Source: a virus | Virus record (IMG/VR): IMGVR_UViG_3300021378_000088 | Coordinates: 1 to 33,529 of that record | Reading direction: 5' to 3' (one strand) | Length of the DNA: 33,529 nt | Shown: piece by piece, positions 7,801-14,853 of the stretch | How the letters are laid out: each line of letters starts with the position of its first letter | Numbering within the stretch: position 1 is the stretch's first letter | The notes under the pieces: model-generated | What the model saw: only the letters and a program-made list of their open reading frames with translations | What the model was told of the DNA's origin: nothing | The model's database searches: none | Program-made: the position numbers and the translations under genes

Positions 7801-9485
7801 TCTCTGACTTTGCGTCAACTGGTATTGATGATAATGCAACTTCTACGAAGTTAACATTGTCAGACACTACTGCAACATTTGGTGTAAATGGTGACTTCGG
7901 CGCTAACACACTAGATGCAGGTGCTTCTACTTTAGCATCATTATCTGTAACAGGTAATGCTTCAGTAAGTGGTAACCTAACAGTTTCAGGTTCAGTTACA
8001 ACTACTCTATCTGAAACAGTGAACATTGAAGATAACGAAATCGTTCTTAACTCAAACGAAACTGGTGTTCCTTCACAGGACGGTGGTGTTGTTATAGAGC
8101 GTGGTTCATCTGACAATGCGGCACTAAACTGGAACGAAACTTCAGACAAGTGGGAACTTAATGTAGGCGCGGCTAAGGCTGACTTACATATTAACGACCT
8201 AACTGTTTCTGAAATCGCTCTAACAAACGAACTTCCATTATCAATGGGTGGTACGCATACTGATACTTCAGGTTTTGCGGCTTCTTCAATGATGACAATG
8301 GACGGTTCAGGTGCAGTTACAGAACTTGCTAAAGGTTCTAACTCAACTGTACTTAAAGTTGCGGCAAACGGTACTCTTGGTTACGCTAAAGCAGATTTAA
8401 CTGCTGACGTAACTGGCACTCTTCCTATAGCGAATGGTGGTACAGGTATCACATCAGCGGGTTCTGATAATAAAGTTATGACTTCTGATGGTTCAGCACT
8501 AGGTATGGAATATGTAGGTCAACTACGTAATTCAACTGGTGTTATGGCCATTGACGGTTCAGGCGTTACTTCAGGTTCTGGTGAATATGTTGCAATTACT
8601 AATGCTACTGGTAAAGTAACTCTAACAGCCAAAAACGCGGCGGCATCTGGTGCTGTAGATATGTATCTACAAGGCCAAGGTGGCGGTGATGTATTTATTG
8701 TTGGTCAATCTGGCGAAGCCTTAATTCAAGGTGAAGACGATACAGACTTAACAGTATCTGGTGGTGATGCTTCTGGTGGTGGTGCTGGTGACTTAATCGT
8801 TAAAGGTGGTAATGGAACTGGCGGTAACGCTTCAGGTTCAGTTGTCATTAAAGGCGGTAACGGTGGCTCAGCAGACGGAAACGTTCAAATTAAAGGTGCA
8901 GATGACACAGCAATCGCTACTTTCGTAGAGACTGCAAGTGCAACTGACTCTTTAACAGTGACTAACGGAACTGGCGGTGTAGAACTAGCAATGGCTGGTG
9001 GTACAAACGTCAACATGACATTGGCTCCAAAAGGTTCAGGTATTCTACTTGCACCAAATGGCTATGATATGTCATCTGCGGCAGATTCTGCCCTAGCAAC
9101 TAAGGACTATGTTGACGATAAATCGGCAACTTCAGGTTCTTCAGGTACTAGACGTGTGGCATTTACTGCTAACGGTTCATCTTCATTTACAATCGGCACA
9201 ATGGCTAACATTTCAGGAAAGTCTTACTATGTAAGTCGTATCTCTGCAAAAGTTACTACTGCGTTTGTTGGATGTGACGAGTTAGTCGTTTCTGACGGTA
9301 CAAATACTCTAATGACAACAACTGATGCTGACCTTTCTGAGGGCGGTTTATATATTGTTGATTTAGGTTTTGAACTTGCAACAACAGGTGGTGCAACTAT
9401 TACTGGTACTTTACAGAATGGTGGTTCATCTGCTTCACCAACAACTGGTGCGATAATTGTTACTGCGGAATACAAGCAAATCTAA
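4854..9485 (+). CDS. Giant repetitive tail fibre / adhesin, 1543 aa
   Basis: The ATG follows AGGAG. The N-terminus (GIRGIGADVQFGKSGGRVVYD) looks like a virion attachment region. It is followed by a segment at about residues 60-180 with KSYVDSVASGLDVKQSVRAA and ENGIYVYNGA, a module common in marine phage fibres. The centre has four NGGA(I/V)D-type repeats, two copies of a module with IEDNxIVLN, ERG or DRG and WNET (about 6620-6850 and 7970-8190), and a strongly repetitive (N/D)(V/L)TG block at 6870-7213. A Gly-rich stretch lies at about 8755-8900. The C-terminus (from about 9150) is less repetitive and could be the receptor-binding tip or a trimerisation knob. A beta-helical or beta-prism fibre is expected. 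The length exceeds the other fibres here. Function is inferred from composition and context. Confidence 0.85.
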   Translation: MADIKNFGIRGIGADVQFGKSGGRVVYDSGNSLFKVTTDGSTLGNMNVATPTSDNHAANKSYVDSVASGLDVKQSVRAASTADVTLSGPGTTIDGVTMASNDRVLLKNQSSAAENGIYVYNGAASAMTRATDMDGAAEFVGAFFFVEEGTVNSDQGFVCSTDGTIVVDTTSIAFTQFTGTGQLTAGAGLSKAGNAMSVNVDDTYVKIDGSDNLTVKGTTTTGQVLRSDGSGGVAYGAVNLTSSDAVTGALPLANGGLGVDASDAGGKITARSNLGLGSMATQAANNVAITGGSVDLSSGTLTLANDQINGDKISGGTIDSANLSGGAGKTISGFDITVAAGKTLDVDGVVDIDASSGNMDGVTVGATTSAAGSFTTMTSDSVDVNGGAIDGTTIGANVAAAGTFTNVDATGTIKTDVLDNYSGSNIAVNAPMDVTGDVGVTGSVTATTSIITDTISERVGAAGVTVDGVVMKDAGVTATGTSNLTTATIGTADINGGAVDGTIIGANTSAAGTFSTMTTASASITGGSISGTSIDLSGQTLTLTADSVSGDSIDGGTISNFASTGIDDNADQTVLTLAADESATFAGAVTVTGDLTVNGSVTSISSTNTTIEDNTIVLNNGESGAGVTEGSAGISIDRGTADDALINWNETTDEFELKVGASYGDLKVSTLTGDVTGDLTGDVTGDVTGNLTGNVTGNVTGNTAGVHTGAVTGNVTGNVTGDLTGDSAGTHTGAVSGTTVSASGGFSGDLTGAVTGNVTGNLTGNSAGVHTGAVTGDVTGDLSGDVTSTGTSTFTSIDVNGGAVDGAIIGANTSAAGTFSALTSANVTITGGAISGSDLTSSNVDFDGGAIDATTIGGNTSAAGTFSTLSTASAAITGGTASLTTATATNLNSGNATITGGSISGTDVDLSGQTLTLGTDSVSGNAVHGGTISSASLAGAAGTTISAYDITVGAGKTLDVSSADALTLANNQISGDKVHSGTISDFASTGIDDNATSTKLTLSDTTATFGVNGDFGANTLDAGASTLASLSVTGNASVSGNLTVSGSVTTTLSETVNIEDNEIVLNSNETGVPSQDGGVVIERGSSDNAALNWNETSDKWELNVGAAKADLHINDLTVSEIALTNELPLSMGGTHTDTSGFAASSMMTMDGSGAVTELAKGSNSTVLKVAANGTLGYAKADLTADVTGTLPIANGGTGITSAGSDNKVMTSDGSALGMEYVGQLRNSTGVMAIDGSGVTSGSGEYVAITNATGKVTLTAKNAAASGAVDMYLQGQGGGDVFIVGQSGEALIQGEDDTDLTVSGGDASGGGAGDLIVKGGNGTGGNASGSVVIKGGNGGSADGNVQIKGADDTAIATFVETASATDSLTVTNGTGGVELAMAGGTNVNMTLAPKGSGILLAPNGYDMSSAADSALATKDYVDDKSATSGSSGTRRVAFTANGSSSFTIGTMANISGKSYYVSRISAKVTTAFVGCDELVVSDGTNTLMTTTDADLSEGGLYIVDLGFELATTGGATITGTLQNGGSSASPTTGAIIVTAEYKQI
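6006..7451 (+). repeat. Four NGGAIDGTTIG-type coding repeats
   Basis: Sixty-base units at 6006-6065, 6336-6395, 7251-7310 and 7392-7451 encode variants of (N/D)GGA(I/V)D(G/A)xxIGxNxxAAGTF. They are in frame inside the fibre gene and diverge mainly at third codon positions, so selection acts on the protein repeat. Confidence 0.85.
6870..7213 (+). repeat. 12-bp coding repeats, GGTGATGTAACT type
   Basis: Tandem variants of GGTRAYGTAACT or GGTRAYTTAACT encode runs of the tetrapeptide G(D/N)(V/L)T. They cluster at about 6870-6962, 6980-7030, 7096-7150 and 7168-7212, separated by S/T-AG-x-HTGA(V) spacers that also repeat. The 12-bp period keeps the frame, so copy-number change would lengthen or shorten the fibre shaft without a frameshift. 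Confidence 0.9.
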
Positions 9486-9530
9486 TTTGTGAGTAAACTG
9501 TAATAACTATTACCATCATGGTGATAATAG

Positions 9531-9557
9531 AAAGGGGGACTTCGTGTTCCCCTTTTT
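9531..9557 (+). terminator. Intrinsic terminator after giant fibre
   Basis: Stem AAAGGGGGA/TTCCCCTTT with one G-T pair, loop CTTCGTG, then T residues. It lies about 45 bases after the stop codon, just past a small ACCAT/ATGGT inverted repeat. Confidence 0.88.
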
Positions 9558-9600
9558 ACGTCTATAGCCAAAGTGTTAACCGAGTAATATTAGCATATTA

Positions 9601-9608
9601 GATAAATA
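9601..9608 (+). promoter_or_regulatory. T4-type late promoter, GATAAATA
   Basis: GATAAATACT form. The predicted start near 9614 gives a leader of about 70 bases containing the inverted repeat CTTAAT/ATTAAG. It drives the gene at 9686. Confidence 0.75.
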
Positions 9609-9685
9609 CTTACAGAACTAAAATCTTTAACGACAGACTTAATTTATTAAGACTGACATGATAAAACGAACGTTGAGGAACGATA

Positions 9686-11518
9686 ATGGCTGTAACGATT
9701 AATGCAAGAGGGACCAGTGTCCCTTACTTTAAAATTGGAAAATCTGGAACCACCTTCTATCAAGGAGATGCAGACCCGAGTAGTACATATACTATAAACG
9801 CAAACGATGTTTGGTTTGACACGTCAAACAACACGGTAAAGTTTCGTGTATCAAACGCTTGGTCTGGAATCACAACTGCTTCCGATTTAACTGTAACTGG
9901 CGACTTAACAGTTCAAGGTACAACTACTACAGTAAACTCAACAGAGATACAAGTTCAAAATACTTTAAAGTTTGAAGGTTCTACTTCAAATGATTACGAA
10001 ACAACTTTAACAGTTGTCGACCCGACAGCAGACAGAACGGTAACAATACCGAATGCAACAGATACGTTAGTTGGTAAAGCAACAACAGATACATTAACTA
10101 ATAAATCAATTGATTTAGATTCTAATACGCTTTCAGGTACACTTACAGAATTTAATACTGCGATGCAAGGTGATGATTTCGTTTCTTTAACAGGAACAGA
10201 AACACTTACAAATAAAACATTCACAGCACCTAATTTAAATGCTCCTGTGTTTGGCACAGGCACAAGTAGTCCATATTTTACAGAAGTTAGATATAATACT
10301 TCAAATATGATGAAATTCAATCAGATGTACACGGGTGCATCTAGTGGCTCATACTTTGACCCAAATGAATATCAAAAAGTTGTTACTATTATTCCAGCAG
10401 GCAATAGTGAAAACTATCAAATTATTGGTCGAATTACGGCACAAAATGCTGGCGAAACACATATAGTAAATTTCAATGCCGCACTTAGAAGTGGTGACCC
10501 ATTACCAGATTTAAGTTGGACTGTAGAGTATTCAGAAGAATATAATGGCGCTAGGTATATTGACCCACAGTTATGGACAAAAGAAACAACAACATCAGGA
10601 TTTATTTTTGCATTTAAAGTATTATCAAGAATCTATGGAACAGTAACAGTTGACATGGATGTCATTCCAAGAACTAGTTCTTTATTAAGTAATGTTTCAG
10701 TTAATAGTACACAAAACAGTGAACAATCATCTGTAGATACTGGCTATACTGCAAATGATATGACTAGAGTGTTTAGAAGACAAGGCACAACACATACATT
10801 CTCAGGAAATATATTACCAGATACTACCGAAACATATGATATTGGCTCTTCTACAATGAGATTCAATGATATCTATCTTGCTGGTAGCACAGTTGATATT
10901 GGTGGTACAAAACTTTCTAAAGATAGTGATGGCAACTTAGACATCAAAGACTCAAGTGATGTTAGAAAAACAATAAAAGCCGCGGCGATTGAACTATTTG
11001 ATACTGACGGTAAGAAAATTAAAATTGAACGTGATTCCACATCGGGTAAAATGAAATCACGTAAGTACGATTCAAGTGGTAATGAAGAAACAGACTCAGA
11101 TGACGTTATTACCCTAGAAGAAGATAAGTCACCGAAACTAGGTGGAGATTTTGATGTAAATGGCAATAAGATAACATCAACATTAAATGGCGATATTGAG
11201 ATAGCACCACATGGAAGTGGTAATGTAAATATTATAAGTACGGGTGCTATCGTTATGCCAGTTGGCACAACGGCACAAAGACCAGGTACAGGCGTTGTTG
11301 GTATGATGCGTTTCAATTCTGATATAGATGCTTTTGAAGGTTACAATGGTGCATCTTGGGTTAAACTTGGCGGAATGACTCCATCAAATGATTCCAGAGA
11401 CAATGGTTTAATTACTGATACTGAAGTCTTTAATGCGAACTATGGTTCTATCACTGACACTGATACAGCATCATATACATTAGACAGAGGTCTTGTAAGT
11501 AATAGTGATACAGTTTAA
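9686..11518 (+). CDS. Tail fibre-like structural protein, 610 aa
   Basis: The ATG follows a weak AGGA. The N-terminal 70 residues contain YFKIGKSGTTFYQGD, then LTVTGDLTVQGTTTTVNST at about 70-90, matching the start of the module seen in the fibres at 1772 and 4854. A middle region of about 200-330 has more aromatic residues and looks globular (ENYQIIGRITAQNAGETHIV). The motif GYNGASWVKLGG near residue 555 belongs to a YNGxxWVK family also seen in gp15 and gp18 here. The last 40 residues carry DNGLITD, NYGSITD and DRGLVSN, a spaced motif shared with the small minus-strand protein at 30280. Fibre or baseplate-attached adhesin is the likely class. Confidence 0.78.
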   Translation: MAVTINARGTSVPYFKIGKSGTTFYQGDADPSSTYTINANDVWFDTSNNTVKFRVSNAWSGITTASDLTVTGDLTVQGTTTTVNSTEIQVQNTLKFEGSTSNDYETTLTVVDPTADRTVTIPNATDTLVGKATTDTLTNKSIDLDSNTLSGTLTEFNTAMQGDDFVSLTGTETLTNKTFTAPNLNAPVFGTGTSSPYFTEVRYNTSNMMKFNQMYTGASSGSYFDPNEYQKVVTIIPAGNSENYQIIGRITAQNAGETHIVNFNAALRSGDPLPDLSWTVEYSEEYNGARYIDPQLWTKETTTSGFIFAFKVLSRIYGTVTVDMDVIPRTSSLLSNVSVNSTQNSEQSSVDTGYTANDMTRVFRRQGTTHTFSGNILPDTTETYDIGSSTMRFNDIYLAGSTVDIGGTKLSKDSDGNLDIKDSSDVRKTIKAAAIELFDTDGKKIKIERDSTSGKMKSRKYDSSGNEETDSDDVITLEEDKSPKLGGDFDVNGNKITSTLNGDIEIAPHGSGNVNIISTGAIVMPVGTTAQRPGTGVVGMMRFNSDIDAFEGYNGASWVKLGGMTPSNDSRDNGLITDTEVFNANYGSITDTDTASYTLDRGLVSNSDTV

Positions 11519-11534
11519 TTATACTGTAAATTTA

Positions 11535-11542
11535 GATAAATA
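11535..11542 (+). promoter_or_regulatory. T4-type late promoter, GATAAATA
   Basis: GATAAATACT form in the 52-base gap before the gene at 11571. It leaves a leader of about 22 bases that contains the ribosome-binding site CGGAG. Confidence 0.78.
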
Positions 11543-11570
11543 CTATTAACAAGAGTACGGAGATACTATT

Positions 11571-11960
11571 ATGGCAAGACAGAATGGTGCCGCATCGGCA
11601 AGTGAAAATTTAACAGGTAATATTAACTTTTATACAATGTATATAAAGACATTGGATATTACTGCAACTGGTGATATATTAGACCAGACACAACAAAATT
11701 TAGATGATGTAGTTAATATTATATCATTGGTAGCACAACCTACAATTATGAATGCTCCTTTATCAGTCACATTAACCGGACTTGCTCCGACTTTGACAGG
11801 TGCAGGATTTGTTTTTAAATTCGCAGTAGAACACGCAGATGTTTTTGAACGTAGCGGTGATAATATTGCTGTTTTGAAAGAACTTCTTCACGGAATAACA
11901 ATTGATAGTGTTGCATTAAGCACTTCAAATGTAGAATTTGCTATGTCAGATATACTTTAA
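11571..11960 (+). CDS. Unknown late protein, 129 aa
   Basis: The ATG is preceded by CGGAGATACTATT. I do not recognise the family. Residues 20-50 (NFYTMYIKTLDITATGDILD) and the following segment suggest mixed alpha/beta structure. PLSVTLTGLAPTLTG (about 65-80) resembles the beta-rich segments of the fibres. There is no Cys, signal peptide or transmembrane helix. It has its own late promoter and terminator at the end of the fibre block, so a small virion or fibre-associated protein is plausible but not shown. Confidence 0.75.
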   Translation: MARQNGAASASENLTGNINFYTMYIKTLDITATGDILDQTQQNLDDVVNIISLVAQPTIMNAPLSVTLTGLAPTLTGAGFVFKFAVEHADVFERSGDNIAVLKELLHGITIDSVALSTSNVEFAMSDIL

Positions 11961-11983
11961 TTATTTTATTAAGATTTAAAATG

Positions 11984-12013
11984 AAAAAGGGAACCGAAAG
12001 GCTCCCTTTTTTT
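11984..12013. terminator. Bidirectional intrinsic terminator
   Basis: AAAAAGGGAACC-GAAA-GGCTCCCTTTTT forms a strong hairpin with one mismatch. It carries T runs on both strands, so it can end the + gene at 11571 and the minus-strand RNA transcribed from 12232. Confidence 0.88.
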
Positions 12014-12232
12014 ATGTAAGTAAAATAGGTAGGACTTGGGTACACCTACAAATACGGACCGAAATACCATTTCTAAACCGTACAACCTAACCCCGAAAGT
12101 GACTTCGATGTGACTCCCTCTGTTTTCCAGATAAAGCCTGGGTACCACCCCTGGTTAGTCAAGTTCGACTCTTTTGGTAGGAGCCTCTTCCTTGCACTAT
12201 TAACAAAAGTTAATTAGACTTTTGCTACTTAT
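11984..12232 (-). ncRNA. Candidate structured non-coding RNA, about 250 nt
   Basis: A near-consensus sigma-70 promoter faces into this gene-free stretch and an intrinsic terminator closes it, defining a free-standing transcript. In + coordinates, helices include CAAAAGT/ACTTTTG (12204-12224, at the RNA 5' end), AGTC/GACT (12157-12170), CCAG/CTGG with inner GGGT/ACCC (12127-12154), a 10-bp broken helix TACGG..GAAAT-ACC-ATTTC..CCGTA (12053-12082) and GTAGG/CCTAC (12029-12049). The CCTAC strand at 12045-12049 can instead pair at long range with GGTAGG at 12177-12182 (with flanking A/T pairs), so two folds compete. No reading frame with a ribosome-binding site was found. It does not match a tRNA cloverleaf, and I cannot place it in a known family. 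Confidence 0.65.
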
Positions 12233-12238
12233 AATACT

Positions 12239-12267
12239 AATATAGCACAAGTGATTCGCTTTGTCAA
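12239..12267 (-). promoter_or_regulatory. Sigma-70 promoter on minus strand
   Basis: Reading the minus strand, TTGACA (12267-12262) and TATATT (12244-12239) are separated by exactly 17 bases. Transcription would start near 12232 and run through the candidate RNA. It lies just downstream of the stop codon of the minus-strand gene at 12281, so it does not serve that gene. Confidence 0.78.
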
Positions 12268-12280
12268 CAACTTTTTTTAA

Positions 12281-12982
12281 TTATTTGAATATTTTTTTGA
12301 TAGTTGAGCAGATGGTGTTTCCTTTCGGCTCAGTAGGTAATGAATTATCTTCTATCCACTCAGGAAACTTTTCGAACAGTGTTTTCCACTGAACCATTTC
12401 ATTATATAAATCTACTATTCTTTTTAGATGCTCAGTAGTGTTTGGGTAGTTATGTTCAGATTTTAATTTATTGACTCTCTGTTTACATTCATTTAAGTCA
12501 GAGATGTCTCTGTTAATTGCTTCGAATATTTTCTCAAATGATTCTATATTGTTAAATTTATTGATAAGAAACTGATGATGTTTGTTTTTTGGTTTGCTAT
12601 CGTATAGAAACATAATTTCTTGTAAGTCATAATACAATGCCTTTACTGGATTAATACTTTCCCTGTATCTTTTCATAATTTCTTCGATAGCAAAGTCCTG
12701 ACTTTCAGTCGCTAGGTTCTCAAGTACACTTATAGCCAATATATTGATTCGTTGGCTACTTGCTGATAGAGCCTTCTTTGATTCTTCTTTCACTTTAGCG
12801 ATTACTATGTCTACAAGACGTGCTTCGGTAACATCTAAATCTCTTTTTAGATATTCTACATGTCCAGGACTTGAATGAACTATTGTTCTTCGTAGGCTGT
12901 CCGTCACTCTTTCACCCTTAAGAACTTGCTTACAGTCGCGGATAAATCTTTGTTTTTCTAAGTTTATGATATGATGATTCAC
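12281..12982 (-). CDS. Unknown helical protein, 233 aa
   Basis: A GTG start is chosen because GGAGGAG lies seven to eight bases upstream. The product is Lys/Glu-rich and predicted mostly helical, with likely coiled coil in the second half (FEKIFEAINRDISDLNECKQ). No catalytic motif, metal site or membrane segment is evident. It is the last protein gene of the minus-strand gp14-gp15-Nudix cluster, and a variant late promoter lies just upstream. Function unknown. Confidence 0.8.
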   Translation of the reverse strand: MNHHIINLEKQRFIRDCKQVLKGERVTDSLRRTIVHSSPGHVEYLKRDLDVTEARLVDIVIAKVKEESKKALSASSQRINILAISVLENLATESQDFAIEEIMKRYRESINPVKALYYDLQEIMFLYDSKPKNKHHQFLINKFNNIESFEKIFEAINRDISDLNECKQRVNKLKSEHNYPNTTEHLKRIVDLYNEMVQWKTLFEKFPEWIEDNSLPTEPKGNTICSTIKKIFK

Positions 12983-13015
12983 TATATCTCCTCCAAACCC
13001 TCTCTCTTATACTAG

Positions 13016-13023
13016 TATTTAGG
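13016..13023 (-). promoter_or_regulatory. Variant T4-type late promoter, CCTAAATA
   Basis: On the minus strand the octamer reads CCTAAATA followed by CTAG, preceded by an A/T-rich stretch. The start near 13010 gives a short leader with GGAGGAG before the GTG at 12982. Two octamer positions differ from the common form here, hence lower confidence. Confidence 0.5.
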
Positions 13024-13038
13024 ATGAATCTGATAATA

Positions 13039-13476
13039 TCAAAGTGACGATATAATGTCTTTTATAATCTTTAGTTTTTTCTTACGAAAAAGGGTGCGTC
13101 TAGTTCCAGGATGCAACGGTTTAGGTATATAGTTTGTTTCGACCCAAGCGTATCCACCTGTTTCATGGTTTGTTTTGGGTATGAATTCTTTTTCAACTAA
13201 TATAACAAAAGAATAGTAACTAAATTCTCCTTTTCTTGTGTGATATTGGTCTAATGGATATATCTTAATAACATCGTTTTCGGTATTTAAATCAATTTCT
13301 TCAGATAATTCTCTTAATAGTGCTTGAGACACGTTCTCATTATCTTCGACTTTACCGCCAAAGAATCCCCAGTTTCTAGGAAATGAACCGTTTAATGTTC
13401 GTTGTTGTAGAAGTATACGGCCTGTGTCTTTTGCTATTATGCATCCGCCAGATGCTCTTATCCTGTTTTCTTTCAT
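13039..13476 (-). CDS. Nudix hydrolase, 145 aa
   Basis: Residues 41-63 form a Nudix box: G41, E47, R55-E56, E59-E60 match GX5EX7REUXEEXGU, with Asp62 where Gly is usual. Nudix enzymes hydrolyse nucleoside diphosphates linked to another group (dNTPs, ADP-ribose, Ap4A, capped RNA) using divalent metal at the REXXEE glutamates. The ATG is chosen because it overlaps the gp15 stop codon as TAATG, a translational-coupling arrangement; a longer reading would need a TTG start. Length suits a single-domain enzyme. Position behind gp14 and gp15 implies late expression. The substrate cannot be told from sequence; T4 NudE (ADP-ribose, Ap3A) is one precedent. Confidence 0.9.
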   Translation of the reverse strand: MKENRIRASGGCIIAKDTGRILLQQRTLNGSFPRNWGFFGGKVEDNENVSQALLRELSEEIDLNTENDVIKIYPLDQYHTRKGEFSYYSFVILVEKEFIPKTNHETGGYAWVETNYIPKPLHPGTRRTLFRKKKLKIIKDIISSL

Positions 13477-14852
13477 TACGGAGTAGTTACTAGTTCTAGC
13501 CTCCAATATCCACCTTCATATATTCCTTGATATGTGTCAGTCCATTCGCCTTTCTCAAACTTAAACTGCTGAGATGTTGTTGTGTTTGTTACATATTCAC
13601 GGGTAACATTTGCACTAGCATCAAAACTTTTTACCCACTCTGTTCCGTTATATTCTAAAATATCATTGGCATCAATTGCTATTCCCCAAACACTACTACT
13701 ATCAGCAGAATCTAAGGTTAGATATCTTTGTCCATTTGCGACATTTGGAACACTATTAAATCCTGGTTTTGCTGTAGAGGCATTAATAATTCTATCTACA
13801 GAAGTTACTGTGTTTGTTGGTAGAGTAGCAGGGTCTATTGTAAATGCCAATGTTGTTACATCACTAGTAGTCGCAAGTGTTCCAATCACATCCGCATTCA
13901 AGTCTTCTACTTCGCCATGATACTTTAGTCTAAGCCTTGAAACTCCACTATCTAAAGTGCCATAATCTTTAAGAACAGTTGCCCACGGAATACTAGCATC
14001 GTAATTTCCATTTGCATATGGACTACATACTACTGTTCCTGCATTTTTATAAACTCTCAGTGCGTAATTGTTTGGTGTCACAATGACACTTGATTGTGCT
14101 TTTAAGTCAGCAAAGAATTCAAATGCATCTGGGTCATAATCAAGTGTGTCTAAATCGTTGTATGTGTATATATTATTGATAATATTTCTAACTACATTTT
14201 GTCTTGTTACTTGTGCAGGTGGATTAATCCAAATAGGAATTTGGAATATCATCGTTGCGATATCAATCTGGTCTTCAATTCCTGCTGGTATTCCTCTGCT
14301 TGTCCATTGTAAGTCAGTCATTTCTACTACTGTGATAGTTGTCCAGTCTACTGGATTATCATTGTGCTGTATTTCTAATGCTGGATTAAACAATACTAAG
14401 ATTTGTTCAAGTAGTTGTAATTTTTGGTCTGTATTCGAAGTCCATATGTCTACTTGCATATTCAGTAAGTAAGGAACTGGCATTAATCGTTTTACACTAT
14501 ATTTGTTGCCCGGTTCACTTGTATAAGAGTTTGAACCATCATCAAATTTTCTTTCATTGACACTTACAGCGTCATTGAAAAATGGTTCTTGTAGTCTTTG
14601 TCTATCTGGTTGTAAACTTTGAACATGTGCCGCAATGAACGGTGCAGAGTTTACTACGTTCTCAGAGTTACCTTTGAGAATAGTTGCCGCCATACGAGAC
14701 ACATCTCCATATCTGGATGGTACTCTGATATAATAATCAGTTGTCCCATCATTCATTTTCTTTCCAGTTTTAACTGTAAAGCCACTAAACATTCTAATAA
14801 ATTGTAGAATGTATCTTCGAATCTGATTGTCATAGAAATGATTTTGTGCCAT
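13476..14852 (-). CDS. gp15: Tail sheath stabiliser/completion protein, gp15-like, 458 aa
   Basis: The N-terminal 230 residues follow T4 gp15: an opening FYDNQIRRYILQFIRMFSG, then IRVPSRYGD, NSAPFIAAHVQSLQPDRQR and later FQIPIWINPPA. In T4, gp15 caps the completed sheath and tube and joins the tail to the neck. At 458 residues it is much longer than T4 gp15 (272). The extra C-terminal part includes RYLTLDS, ILEYNGTEWVK and GEWTDTYQGIYEGGYWRLEL, an added module of a kind also found in other virion proteins here. It starts one base after the gp14 stop and ends by overlapping the Nudix start, so the three are probably co-translated. Confidence 0.88.
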   Translation of the reverse strand: MAQNHFYDNQIRRYILQFIRMFSGFTVKTGKKMNDGTTDYYIRVPSRYGDVSRMAATILKGNSENVVNSAPFIAAHVQSLQPDRQRLQEPFFNDAVSVNERKFDDGSNSYTSEPGNKYSVKRLMPVPYLLNMQVDIWTSNTDQKLQLLEQILVLFNPALEIQHNDNPVDWTTITVVEMTDLQWTSRGIPAGIEDQIDIATMIFQIPIWINPPAQVTRQNVVRNIINNIYTYNDLDTLDYDPDAFEFFADLKAQSSVIVTPNNYALRVYKNAGTVVCSPYANGNYDASIPWATVLKDYGTLDSGVSRLRLKYHGEVEDLNADVIGTLATTSDVTTLAFTIDPATLPTNTVTSVDRIINASTAKPGFNSVPNVANGQRYLTLDSADSSSVWGIAIDANDILEYNGTEWVKSFDASANVTREYVTNTTTSQQFKFEKGEWTDTYQGIYEGGYWRLELVTTP

Positions 14853-14853
14853 A

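Noticed and set aside
12045-12182. Possible tRNA on either strand, because of a GTTCGAC stretch near 12164 and a CCTAC/GGTAGG closing pair
   Set aside because: The T-arm stem does not pair beyond three bases and the closing strands are about 130 bases apart, too far for a tRNA; no anticodon arm fits.
13477-13506. Longer Nudix protein from a TTG codon
   Set aside because: The ATG overlapping the gp15 stop as TAATG gives the usual Nudix length and a coupled start.
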